DNA from: Kiritimatiellia bacterium
Lineage (GTDB): Bacteria > Verrucomicrobiota > Kiritimatiellia > RFP12 > UBA1067
DNA length: 64,000 nucleotides
NCBI GenBank assembly: GCA_017403825.1
Contig: JAFRDO010000016.1
Span: 36,652-100,651, forward strand
Direction: 5' to 3'
Positions within the stretch are counted from its first letter, which is position 1. The number at the start of each line of letters is the position of its first letter. The notes below the pieces were generated by a model that did not search any database, had not been told where the DNA came from, and was given only the letters and a program-made list of their open reading frames with translations. The position numbers and the translations under genes were made by a program. Of the stretch, positions 17,028-24,841 are shown piece by piece.

Positions 17028-18226
17028 GCAACAAGACACAGGAGATACTCGGGCTTTACAAGTCCAAGGTGATGCCGACGTATGCGCCGTCGGTGGTGAT
17101 CGCGTCGGGGAAGGGAATTACGGTCCGCGACGTGGACGGGCGTTCCTATTACGACTTCACCAGCGGCATCGGTGTGCACAACGTCGGCCACTGCCACAAG
17201 AAGGTCGTGGACGCGATCCGGACCCAGGCCGCGACGCTGACGCATGCGTCCAACCTGTTCGCTAACGTGCCGGCGACGCTACTTGCCGACAAGCTCGTGG
17301 AGATTTCCGGCCTCGGCGGCAAGGCGTTCTTCTGCAATTCCGGTGCCGAGGCCAACGAGGCGGCCATCAAGTTGGCCCGCAAGTGGGGCGCGGCGAACGG
17401 CGGACGTTACGAGATCGTCACCATGCGCCAGGGTTTCCACGGGCGCACGCTTGCCACGCTCGCGGCGACGGCGCAGGCGTGGTGCCAGGAGGGCTACGAC
17501 CCGCTGCCCGTCGGCTTCGCATACGCCGACTTCAACGACATTGAGTCCGTAAAGGCTGCCGTGGGCGACAAGACAGTCGCCGTGATGCTGGAGGCCGTGC
17601 AGGGCGAGGGCGGCGTGTTGCCCGCGACTGATGAGTTCATGCGGGGCGTCCGTGCGCTTTGCGACGAGAAGAACCTGCTGATGATCTGCGACGAAGTGCA
17701 GTGCGGCATGGGCCGCACGGGGTCGTGGTTCGCGTGGCAGGGCTACGAGGGCGTCAAGCCAGACCTCTTCACCTGCGCGAAAGCGATTGCGGACGGAATC
17801 CCGATGGGTGCGCTCGTCTCCAACGCAAAGCTCGCTGACGTCTTCACCCTGTCGTCCCACGCCTCCACTTTCGGCGGCAATCCCGTCGCGGCGGCTGCGG
17901 CGAACGCGGTGATATCGGTCATCGAGGACGAGGGCCTTCTTGAGAACGCGGTGAAGGTCGGCGGGCTTCTGCGCGAGGCCCTGCAGGGGTTCGTCGATTC
18001 GTACGACAAGCTGCTGGAGGTGCGCGGCAAGGGCATGCTCATCGGTCTTGTCGCCGACTGCGACGTGAAGCCGATCATCGAGGCGTTGCAGAGCCAGGGC
18101 CTCCTCGCGCTGTCCGCCGGCAAGAACGTGGTGCGCTTCCTGCCGCCGCTGACGCTCGGCGAGGACGACCTCGAGGACGCCGTGGACATGATTTCCGACG
18201 CACTCGACGAAGTCTTCAGCGACTGA
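17024..18226 (+). CDS. argD: Acetylornithine aminotransferase
   Basis: A class-III PLP aminotransferase converting N-acetylglutamate semialdehyde to N-acetylornithine. It may also serve lysine synthesis. The motifs are FTSGIGVHNVGHCH, FFCNSGAEANEAAIKLAR (PLP phosphate binding), ICDEVQCGMGRTG (cofactor Asp) and FTCAKAIADGIPMGA with the Schiff-base Lys near residue 252. At 400 residues it is full length. The ATGA overlap with argB indicates a two-gene arg operon. Confidence 0.94.
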   Translation: MSNKTQEILGLYKSKVMPTYAPSVVIASGKGITVRDVDGRSYYDFTSGIGVHNVGHCHKKVVDAIRTQAATLTHASNLFANVPATLLADKLVEISGLGGKAFFCNSGAEANEAAIKLARKWGAANGGRYEIVTMRQGFHGRTLATLAATAQAWCQEGYDPLPVGFAYADFNDIESVKAAVGDKTVAVMLEAVQGEGGVLPATDEFMRGVRALCDEKNLLMICDEVQCGMGRTGSWFAWQGYEGVKPDLFTCAKAIADGIPMGALVSNAKLADVFTLSSHASTFGGNPVAAAAANAVISVIEDEGLLENAVKVGGLLREALQGFVDSYDKLLEVRGKGMLIGLVADCDVKPIIEALQSQGLLALSAGKNVVRFLPPLTLGEDDLEDAVDMISDALDEVFSD

Positions 18227-18285
18227 CTGGGCAAGGCTTCCACGGCGCTTGAGGTTTTTCAACAACAATACAAGGAGGTATGAAA

Positions 18286-18774
18286 ATGAGAGAACTTTTG
18301 ATTGCGGTTGCGGCATGTCTAGTAGGGACTACCCTGTCTGCCGCGCAGTGCGAGGGCATGACGCAAAAGGGTGAGCGCTGCAAGCGCGAAGCCGACCCAG
18401 GCTCGTCCTACTGCATCGGGCACGCCGATCAGGCGAAGACCGCCAAGAAGGCCAAGAGCGAGCCGAAGGCTAAGAGCGAGCAAAAGGCTAAAAGCGAGCA
18501 GAAAGCTAAGAGCGAGCCGGAGGCCAAGGACAAGCAGAATGCTCAGGGCGAGCAGGAGCTTAAGGACGACGGAACCTGCTGGGCGATTACGCAGGCCGGG
18601 ACGCGCTGCAAGCACAAGAAGGACGGCGAAAGCGACTATTGCAAGCAGCACTCTCCCTCGGTGAAGCCGTCCCATCCCGTCACGCAGTGCCGCGCGCTGA
18701 CGTATAACGGCAAGCAGTGCGTCCGCAAGCCGGTCGAGGGCAGCAACTACTGCGCCCAGCACGGCGGGAAGTGA
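18286..18774 (+). CDS. Small secreted protein with three Cys/His repeats (DUF5763-like)
   Basis: A 162-residue exported protein. After a signal peptide (to about residue 20) there are three copies of a C-x2-[MIL]-T-x2-G-x2-C-x(8-9)-[YC]C-x2-H module: CEGMTQKGERC...YCIGH, CWAITQAGTRC...YCKQH and CRALTYNGKQC...YCAQH. Each could hold one zinc. Modules one and two are joined by an imperfect six-residue Lys-Ala-Lys-Ser-Glu-x tandem repeat (about 18456-18530). The spacing resembles DUF5763, whose function is unknown to me. The Shine-Dalgarno AAGGAGG (18272-18278) is too close to the ATG at 18280, so 18286 is preferred. Confidence 0.75.
   Translation: MRELLIAVAACLVGTTLSAAQCEGMTQKGERCKREADPGSSYCIGHADQAKTAKKAKSEPKAKSEQKAKSEQKAKSEPEAKDKQNAQGEQELKDDGTCWAITQAGTRCKHKKDGESDYCKQHSPSVKPSHPVTQCRALTYNGKQCVRKPVEGSNYCAQHGGK
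18456..18530 (+). repeat. Imperfect 18-bp tandem repeat inside the Cys/His protein
   Basis: About four copies of an 18-bp unit encoding KAKSEP/KAKSEQ. A charged linker between zinc-like modules; copy number may vary between strains. Confidence 0.75.
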
Positions 18775-18826
18775 AGAACGCTTCCGTAATGCGGTTTCTC
18801 ACGCTGTCAGGAAAGCAGGAAATCGC

Positions 18827-20365
18827 ATGAAGCAGACAGTTAAGATTCTGGTTGTTGCTGCGCTAGCGGTGTCCGCCGCGGCGCAGGGCGGAGCGCGGTG
18901 GGACGAAGGAACGCCGCGCATTAACGGTCCGAAGGCATACGGCGCGACGCCGGGCCGCGCATTCCTTTATGCATTCCCAACGTGCGGTAGCCGTGATGGA
19001 TTGAAGTTTTCCGTCTCCGACGGAAGTCTTCCGCCTGGGGTCTCACTTGATGCGAAACTGGGCATGCTTTCCGGCAAGGTTGAGAAGGCAGGTGAATACC
19101 AGTTCGAGGTTTCTGCCGTCAATGCGTTCGGCTCGGCCCGCAAACGGTTCTCGCTCGTCATCTGCGACCGTCGTGCGCTGACGCCACCGATGGGGTGGAC
19201 GAGCTGGAACGCGTTCACCAGCGACGTGGATCAGGAGCTCATGGAGGCGACGGCGGAGGCACTCGTGAAGAAGGGCCTTGCGGCGCATGGTTATGTCTAC
19301 GTGAACGTCGACTCATGCTGGCAGGGCCAGCGTAACGCGACGAACACAGCCGCGCTGCAGCCGAACGAGAAGTTCCCCGACATGGGCGGCATGGTGAAGA
19401 AGATACATTCGCTCGGCCTCAAGGCCGGCATCTATTCCACGCCGATGGTGCACGCCTGGGGATCGCGCCGCGAGCGGCTTCTTCTCGGTTCGACCGACTA
19501 TCCACTTGACCCGGACTACTTCCACCCGCACTTCGGCGGCTGTGGCAAGAAGGGCTACGAGAAGGAGGACGCCCTGCAGTTCGCGGAATGGGGCTTCGAC
19601 TGGCTCAAGTACGACTGGTCGCGCACCGAGCCGCACCACACGCGCATCATGCGCGAGGCGCTTGACGCGACAGGGCGCGACTTCGTTCTCCAGGTCTGCA
19701 CAGGCGCCAAGCTGTCGAATGTGCAGGAGTTCGCGGCATGCTGCGAGCTCGCCAGGGGTAACAGCGACACCAGGGACGTCTGGAAATCGCTGACAGAAAA
19801 GGTCATGCGCCGTGCGGACGGCTGGCTGCCGCATGTCCGGCCGGGTTTTTGGTACGATCTCGACATGCTGGCCGTAGGTGCGATGCGCATCGACAGGAAG
19901 GAGTCCGTCGTGCATGCGCCCCGTCCTGGACAGGCGCTTCCAAAAGAAATGAACAACAAGTTGACGCACGACGAGATCGCGAGCCACTTTGCGTGGTGGG
20001 CGATAATCCCGGCGCCGCTGTTCCTCTCTTGCGACATAGAGCATATCGACGACTTCACGCTCTCGCTCGTCACTAACGACGACCTTATCGAGATCAACCA
20101 GGACTATCCGGCGAAGCCCGCGACGTTTGAGGACGTCGACGGCGGCAAGCGCCGCATCTGGCGGCGCGAACTGTCCGACGGACGCAGGGTGCTTGCGTTC
20201 TTCAACCTGACCGATGATGGGGAGTGGCAGCTCTCGCATCCGCTCGGCGGCGCGTTCGCCGTCCGCGACGTCTTCGCCGGGACTGACATGGGTGCGTTAG
20301 ACAGGATCGAGGCATCGTTGCCGGTACACGCGGCGAAGGTGTACCTGCTCGGAATCGCAGAGTAG
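18827..20365 (+). CDS. GH27 alpha-galactosidase with N-terminal Ig-like domain
   Basis: A 512-residue exported alpha-galactosidase (or related GH27 activity). A signal peptide ends near residue 20. An He_PIG/putative Ig domain follows (LPPGVSLDAKLGMLSGKV, about 60-110), then the GH27 barrel from PPMGWTSWNAF. The catalytic nucleophile lies in WLKYDWS (Asp about 263) and the acid/base motif in WYDLDML (about 342-348). The C-terminal beta domain is short. It is expected to release galactose from oligosaccharides in the periplasm or at the surface. It has no obvious own promoter, and lies about 50 bases downstream of the Cys/His protein gene. Confidence 0.9.
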   Translation: MKQTVKILVVAALAVSAAAQGGARWDEGTPRINGPKAYGATPGRAFLYAFPTCGSRDGLKFSVSDGSLPPGVSLDAKLGMLSGKVEKAGEYQFEVSAVNAFGSARKRFSLVICDRRALTPPMGWTSWNAFTSDVDQELMEATAEALVKKGLAAHGYVYVNVDSCWQGQRNATNTAALQPNEKFPDMGGMVKKIHSLGLKAGIYSTPMVHAWGSRRERLLLGSTDYPLDPDYFHPHFGGCGKKGYEKEDALQFAEWGFDWLKYDWSRTEPHHTRIMREALDATGRDFVLQVCTGAKLSNVQEFAACCELARGNSDTRDVWKSLTEKVMRRADGWLPHVRPGFWYDLDMLAVGAMRIDRKESVVHAPRPGQALPKEMNNKLTHDEIASHFAWWAIIPAPLFLSCDIEHIDDFTLSLVTNDDLIEINQDYPAKPATFEDVDGGKRRIWRRELSDGRRVLAFFNLTDDGEWQLSHPLGGAFAVRDVFAGTDMGALDRIEASLPVHAAKVYLLGIAE

Positions 20366-20480
20366 CGCTGTCGCGTCGGGGCTGCTCGCTCGGTGTCGCG
20401 CGCTCCACCCGGAGCCGACTGGACGGGCCGGCGTGCAACCGAGAGGACTTTCGGCGGGCGGGACAGGGCTTGGGTGTTTT

Positions 20481-20489
20481 TGGTATAAT
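20481..20489 (+). promoter_or_regulatory. Extended -10 of the prfB operon (leaderless type)
   Basis: TGGTATAAT, with TATAAT at 20484-20489, lies 10 bases before the prfB ATG at 20500. There is no room for a Shine-Dalgarno. Confidence 0.72.
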
Positions 20490-20499
20490 ACGCTGCACC

Positions 20500-21636
20500 A
20501 TGGCAGAGGAGAAGAAAGAGAAGCTGCTTGAGACCGAGTCTGTCCGCCAGCGGATAGCCGAGCTGACGGCCAAGGTCGGCGAGATGGCGGACTACATACG
20601 CGTCGAGGAGCGGCGCGCGAAGCTGGCAGGGCTGGAGGCGGAGCAGGCCAAGGCGGAATTCTGGAACAGTCCGGCGAAGGCCCGCGAAGTGATCGCCGCG
20701 ACGAACGCCGAACGCGCCTACGTCGGGCCGTACGACGCGCTCGTAAAGACTGTCGAGGACGCCGGCGTGATGCTGGAGCTGGCGGAGATGGAAGAGGGCG
20801 AGGCGCAGCAGTCGGCTCTCCGCGACACGCTTGCTGAATGCGAGAAGGCCGACTCGTTCTTCGGCAAGCTGCGCCTGCAGTCGCTGCTCGGCGGCAAGTT
20901 CGACCAGTGCAACGTGTTCGTCAAGCTCCACGCCGGTCAGGGCGGAACCGAGGCGTGCGACTGGGTCGCGATGCTCTACCGCATGTACCAGCGCTACGCC
21001 GAGTCGCAGGGATGGAAGGTCGAGGAATATGACGTGCAGCTGGGCGAAGAAGCCGGCTACAAGGACGTCTACTTCCGCGTGGAAGGCCCGTACGCATTCG
21101 GAATGCTGAAGGCCGAGCGCGGCATCCATCGGCTCGTGCGCATATCGCCGTTCGACGCCAACAAGCGTCGCCAGACAAGCTTCGCCTCGATGGAGACTGT
21201 CGCCGAGATAAACGAGGACATCGACGTGGAGATCAAGGACGAGGACCTCAGGATCGACACGTACCGCTCCGGCGGCGCGGGCGGCCAGCACGTCAACAAG
21301 ACCGACTCCGCCGTGCGCCTCACCCACCTTCCGACCGGCATCGTGGTCGCCTGCCAGAAGGAACGCTCGCAGCACATGAACAAGGAGAAGGCGATGAACA
21401 TGCTGCGAGCCCAGCTCTACGAGTACTACGAAGACCAGAAGAAGGCCGAGATGGACCGCTTCTACGGCGCGAAGAGCGAGAACGGCTGGGGCAGCCAGAT
21501 ACGCAGCTACGTCTTCTGTCCCTACACGATGGTTAAGGACCTCCGCACCGAGTACGAGACCAGCGACGTGAACGGCGTGATGGACGGACACCTGCAGCCC
21601 TTCATTGAGGCGTGGCTCCAGATGAAGGCGAAATAG
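20500..21636 (+). CDS. prfB: Peptide chain release factor 2
   Basis: Recognises UGA and UAA stop codons and triggers peptide release. It has the GGQ motif ([19 protein letters not shown], about residues 255-273) and the RF2-specific SPF tripeptide ([16 protein letters not shown]). At 378 residues it is in one uninterrupted frame: the programmed +1 frameshift (in-frame TGA around codon 26) seen in many bacterial prfB genes is absent. The frame is open upstream to 20470, but that region contains the promoter; the ATG at 20500 (MAEEKKEKL) gives the normal N-terminus. First gene of a tightly packed six-gene operon. Confidence 0.95.
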   Translation: MAEEKKEKLLETESVRQRIAELTAKVGEMADYIRVEERRAKLAGLEAEQAKAEFWNSPAKAREVIAATNAERAYVGPYDALVKTVEDAGVMLELAEMEEGEAQQSALRDTLAECEKADSFFGKLRLQSLLGGKFDQCNVFVKLHAGQGGTEACDWVAMLYRMYQRYAESQGWKVEEYDVQLGEEAGYKDVYFRVEGPYAFGMLKAERGIHRLVRISPFDANKRRQTSFASMETVAEINEDIDVEIKDEDLRIDTYRSGGAGGQHVNKTDSAVRLTHLPTGIVVACQKERSQHMNKEKAMNMLRAQLYEYYEDQKKAEMDRFYGAKSENGWGSQIRSYVFCPYTMVKDLRTEYETSDVNGVMDGHLQPFIEAWLQMKAK

Positions 21637-21653
21637 CGTCAGCGAGGTCTGCG

Positions 21654-21986
21654 GTGGCGTTCGAGAACGGAGTTGACTGGAAGCCCCTGGCGCCTGACCA
21701 GCGCGGGCGTCACGCAAACCTTTCCTCGGCCCTTGACGCCGCGTTCAAGGACCTCGTCACGGAGCGCAACGCGTTCTTCGACTCGCTTGTGGACAACTGG
21801 GGTCGACTCTTCCCGTCGCTACCGGCCGTACCCGGCCGCTACGAGGACGGCAAGATATTCGTCTACGTGCGCAATGCGCCGACGGCGTTCACGGTGCGTC
21901 CGCGCCTGCGCTCCGTCGCGGCCCGCCTGGCGCAGCTGCCGGGAGCGCCCAAGCGCATAGACCTTCGCCTGGAGATCCATGCCTAG
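21654..21986 (+). CDS. DUF721/DciA-like protein
   Basis: A 110-residue protein resembling DUF721, the family that contains DciA, the ancestral loader of the replicative helicase DnaB. The features are ERNAFFDSLVDNWGRLFP, a strand with DGKIFVYVRNAPTAF, and RLAQLPGAPKRIDLRLEI at the end. I chose the GTG at 21654 because an AGCGAGG Shine-Dalgarno lies 6-7 bases upstream; an ATG at 21612 inside prfB is also in frame. It overlaps the next gene by 8 bases. The DciA assignment is moderate because the family is short and divergent. Confidence 0.65.
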   Translation: MAFENGVDWKPLAPDQRGRHANLSSALDAAFKDLVTERNAFFDSLVDNWGRLFPSLPAVPGRYEDGKIFVYVRNAPTAFTVRPRLRSVAARLAQLPGAPKRIDLRLEIHA

Positions 21987-23454
21987 TGGCGTCCCATCGC
22001 TTCTGGCGGCGCTTCTTGCCGCAGCCTTCTCGCGTCCGATGGAGCGCGTCTCGACGATGGACCCCGTGATGACGCGGAGCATGTACGACGCGCAGGCCGT
22101 CCAGCTCGTCTACGAGACGCCTCTGACCGTCGACTACCTGGCGCGGCCATACCGTCTTGCGCCGGGCTATTGCGACATGCCGAAGGTTGATGCCGACGGG
22201 CTGCGCTATGTGTTCCGCACGCTGCATGGTCCGGCGGAGGCCGTCGTCGCGTCCCTTAAACGGCTCGGCGATCCCGCGCTGACTTCGCCGAACGCCTGGA
22301 TGGCGAAGGAGATCGCGTCCGTGAGCGCTCCCGATTCCGCCACGGTCGAGGTTCGCCTGCATCGGCGGACGCACTACTTCCCCTGGCTCATGGCGATGGC
22401 GCCTGCGGCGGTCGTCGGCGCGGATGGCGAAGGAACCGGTCCATTCCGCCTTGCGTCGTGGTGGAAGAACCATGAGATGGTGTTCAAGCGGCGCCAGCCC
22501 GGCGGAGATGGCTTCGACGAGGTGCGCTATCTCGTCATCGACGACGCCAGCACTCAGTGGCTGATGTTCCTGAAGGGCGAGATAGACTTCCTCGGCGAGG
22601 TCTCGCGCGACAACTGGGATTCCGTCGTCGGTCCGGACGGACTTCTCCTGCCATCCTTGGCGAAGATTGGGGTGAGCCTTCATTCGACGCCGTCGCTGGA
22701 CGTGCTGTATGTCGGCATCAACATGCGCGACCGTGTGCTTGGCGGCAACCGCAGCCTGCGTCAGGCGCTGAACGCGGCATTCGACTATCCTTCCTGGGAA
22801 CGTTTTTACAACGGTCGCATCAGAGAGTGCGACGGACCTGTCCCGCCGGGCATCGGCGGACGGCTTGAGACGCCGTTCCCGTATCGTTACAACCCTGAGC
22901 TGGCGAAGCGCCTTCTGGCGGAAGCAGGCTACCCCGGCGGCATCGACCCCGCCACCGGACGCCGCCTTTCGCTGACGCTGACCATCGGCCGCCCGACGCA
23001 GGACAGCCGCGAGGCAGGCGAGCTGATGGCCGCGTTCTACGACCGCGTCGGCATACGGCTGGAGCTCCAGTACCTTACGTGGGACGCGTTCCTGCGCGCG
23101 GTCAACGAGGGCCATGTGCAGATGTTCCGCATGGGGTGGGTGGCTGACTATCCTGACGCGCAGAATTTGCTTCAGTTGTTCTACTCCCGCAACGTCAGTC
23201 CCGGGCCGAACCACGCCAACTACGAGAACCCCGAGTTCGACCGCGAATACGACGCCGCGCTTGACTCCGCTAACGAGAAGGAGCGAAACGCGCACTGGCG
23301 GCGGTGCCAGGAGATTGTCCGTGAAGACTGCCCCTGGATATTCACCAACTTCAACAAGAACTACTCCCTGATCCGCTCGCGGGTCGGCAACTATGTCCCG
23401 TCCTACTTCCCCTACGGGCAGGAAAGCCATTACACTGTGAAGGAGACGCGATGA
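21979..23454 (+). CDS. Extracellular solute-binding protein family 5
   Basis: A 491-residue SBP_bac_5 (DppA/OppA-like) protein, which usually binds peptides or nickel for an ABC importer. It shows a hydrophobic N-terminus (about residues 5-17), YETPLTVDYLARPYRLAPGY, GTGPFRLASWW (a hallmark turn), LDVLYVGINM and MFRMGWVADYPDAQNLLQLF. No permease or ATPase gene is adjacent, and it is embedded between DciA-like and tsaB genes. It may therefore be an orphan, or may use a transporter encoded elsewhere. The signal peptide is short and lacks an obvious lipobox. Confidence 0.8.
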   Translation: MPSGVPSLLAALLAAAFSRPMERVSTMDPVMTRSMYDAQAVQLVYETPLTVDYLARPYRLAPGYCDMPKVDADGLRYVFRTLHGPAEAVVASLKRLGDPALTSPNAWMAKEIASVSAPDSATVEVRLHRRTHYFPWLMAMAPAAVVGADGEGTGPFRLASWWKNHEMVFKRRQPGGDGFDEVRYLVIDDASTQWLMFLKGEIDFLGEVSRDNWDSVVGPDGLLLPSLAKIGVSLHSTPSLDVLYVGINMRDRVLGGNRSLRQALNAAFDYPSWERFYNGRIRECDGPVPPGIGGRLETPFPYRYNPELAKRLLAEAGYPGGIDPATGRRLSLTLTIGRPTQDSREAGELMAAFYDRVGIRLELQYLTWDAFLRAVNEGHVQMFRMGWVADYPDAQNLLQLFYSRNVSPGPNHANYENPEFDREYDAALDSANEKERNAHWRRCQEIVREDCPWIFTNFNKNYSLIRSRVGNYVPSYFPYGQESHYTVKETR

Positions 23455-23975
23455 GCACGCTCTACATTGACAGGTCCGTCAGCGACGGCAGTCGCGGCGA
23501 CTGGGTCGAGTCGCTCGCCTTGGACGGCGTCGACAGGATCGTCGTCGGTACAGGCCCCGGATCGTTCGCCGGCATACGCTCCGCGCTGGCGTTCGCGCAA
23601 GGCTACGCGCTTGGACGCCGATGCGAGGTTCTCGGTCTGCCTTCCGCCTGCGCTCTGGCCGGCGACGGCCCGCTCGCCGTGGTGGGGGACGCCAGGCGCG
23701 GACAGTTCTGGGTGGCGCTCTTTGACGGGTTTCGTCCCGAACGTGACATATTCCAGGTCGGGGAAGCGGAACTGGCGTCTGCCGTCCCGGCCGACCACGC
23801 GGTGACGACGCCGGACGCCGCTCGCATCGACGCGCTGCTGAAGGAAACGTTTGGCGCTCGCTATCTTGGCGGTAGGGTCCCCACGGACGACGGGCTTCGC
23901 CGATTCGCGGAGGCAAATCCATCGGTCTTGCGTCCCGAGCCGCTGCCGATATACCTCAACCCTGCCGTCCGCTGA
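23451..23975 (+). CDS. tsaB: tRNA threonylcarbamoyl adenosine modification protein TsaB (compact)
   Basis: A partner of TsaD in t6A37 synthesis on ANN-decoding tRNAs. The signature VVGTGPGSFAGIRSALAFAQ is present. At 174 residues it is about 50 shorter than typical TsaB: the first lobe, which usually carries an LALDTS-like strand and a following hairpin, is reduced to YIDRSVSDGSRGDW. It is neighboured by tsaE, which supports the assignment. ATGA overlap with the preceding gene. Confidence 0.8.
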   Translation: MSTLYIDRSVSDGSRGDWVESLALDGVDRIVVGTGPGSFAGIRSALAFAQGYALGRRCEVLGLPSACALAGDGPLAVVGDARRGQFWVALFDGFRPERDIFQVGEAELASAVPADHAVTTPDAARIDALLKETFGARYLGGRVPTDDGLRRFAEANPSVLRPEPLPIYLNPAVR

Positions 23976-23993
23976 CATGAAGGTTTGGAGATT

Positions 23994-24416
23994 ATGAAGG
24001 GCACATTCGAGGTCGGTTCGGTCGAGGAGACATGGGCGCTGGCGCGGCGGCTTGCGGCGGAACTTAAGCCGGGCGACGTCGTATGTCTCGAAGGCGACCT
24101 TGGCTCCGGCAAGACCACGTTCGTGCAGGGGCTCGCCGCCGCGCTCGGCGTCGCCGGACGCGTCACCTCGCCGACGTTCTGCCTGGTGCAGGAGCACGGG
24201 TCGGCTGACGGACGCCTTCTCGTGCACATGGATCTCTACCGTCTGGCGTCCGAGGACGACGTGCTTGCGATCGGCTGGGAGGATTTTCTCGCCAGGGGGG
24301 CGATTCTTGCGGTGGAATGGCCGGAGCGAGCCGGGTCGCTCGTTCCTGAAGATGCGGTGCGCGTTTCGTTTGCCTGTCTGGACGGCGAAGATGCAAGGAG
24401 GATAGAGATTTCATGA
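23994..24416 (+). CDS. tsaE: tRNA threonylcarbamoyl adenosine modification ATPase TsaE
   Basis: A P-loop ATPase that regenerates the TsaBD complex during t6A synthesis. Walker A is GDLGSGKTTFVQGLA; SPTFCLVQEH and HMDLYRL follow the family order, and WPERAG comes near the end. With the ATG at 23994 it has 140 residues, the usual size. A TTG at 23985 is also in frame. It lies next to tsaB; its stop overlaps the next start in ATGA. Confidence 0.92.
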   Translation: MKGTFEVGSVEETWALARRLAAELKPGDVVCLEGDLGSGKTTFVQGLAAALGVAGRVTSPTFCLVQEHGSADGRLLVHMDLYRLASEDDVLAIGWEDFLARGAILAVEWPERAGSLVPEDAVRVSFACLDGEDARRIEIS

Positions 24417-24811
24417 GCAACTTGTTCTACGAGTCGGTAGCGCAGGTACTTGAAGTGGACGGGGTCGGCTTCGACACCGATTTCCGTCAGGTGCCGGGCT
24501 GGTGTTCGCTTCAGGCGTTCGGGCTGCTCGTGCTGATGGAGAACGACTGGGGCGCGCCGCTGGACATCGTGCGGCTGAATGCGGTACGGACTGTCGGGGA
24601 CCTCTACTGCGAGGCGTTCATCGCCTTCGCCGCCTCGCTTTTCGGCGTGGACCGCGCGTCGCTCTCGCCAGACAGCGCCTATGGCTCCATCCCTGCCTGG
24701 GACAGCGTAGCCCACCTTCGCCTGGTGATGGAGGCGGAGAAGCGTTTCGGCACTCACTACCCGCTGGAGACCATTCCGGGCTTGCGGACCATTCGCGATT
24801 TTTTGGTATAA
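24413..24811 (+). CDS. Tandem acyl-carrier-protein-like didomain
   Basis: A 132-residue protein that appears to be two acyl/peptidyl-carrier helical domains in a row. The second is clear: FAASLFGVDRASLSPDSAYG, IPAWDSVAHLRLV (the Ser of the DS[LV] motif, about residue 98, would carry phosphopantetheine) and HYPLETIPGLRTIRDFLV. The first (about 1-66) has the same pattern with WCSLQAF in place of DSL, so its Ser is shifted in context and it may be degenerate. ATGA overlap with tsaE; last gene of the operon. Its partner enzyme is not in the window. Confidence 0.65.
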   Translation: MSNLFYESVAQVLEVDGVGFDTDFRQVPGWCSLQAFGLLVLMENDWGAPLDIVRLNAVRTVGDLYCEAFIAFAASLFGVDRASLSPDSAYGSIPAWDSVAHLRLVMEAEKRFGTHYPLETIPGLRTIRDFLV

Positions 24812-24812
24812 T
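24782..24812 (+). promoter_or_regulatory. Promoter of the PurF-like gene
   Basis: TTGCGG (24782-24787), a 19-bp spacer and TATAAT (24807-24812) with an upstream TGG, overlapping the end of the previous gene. A GGGGGAGG Shine-Dalgarno lies right before the ATG at 24842. Confidence 0.65.
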
Positions 24813-24841
24813 ATCTTCATCCATACAGACAAGGGGGAGGC

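Noticed and set aside
20104..21717. A 537-codon minus-strand frame over the GH27 and prfB genes
   Set aside because: Shadow; it crosses a promoter and two clear genes.
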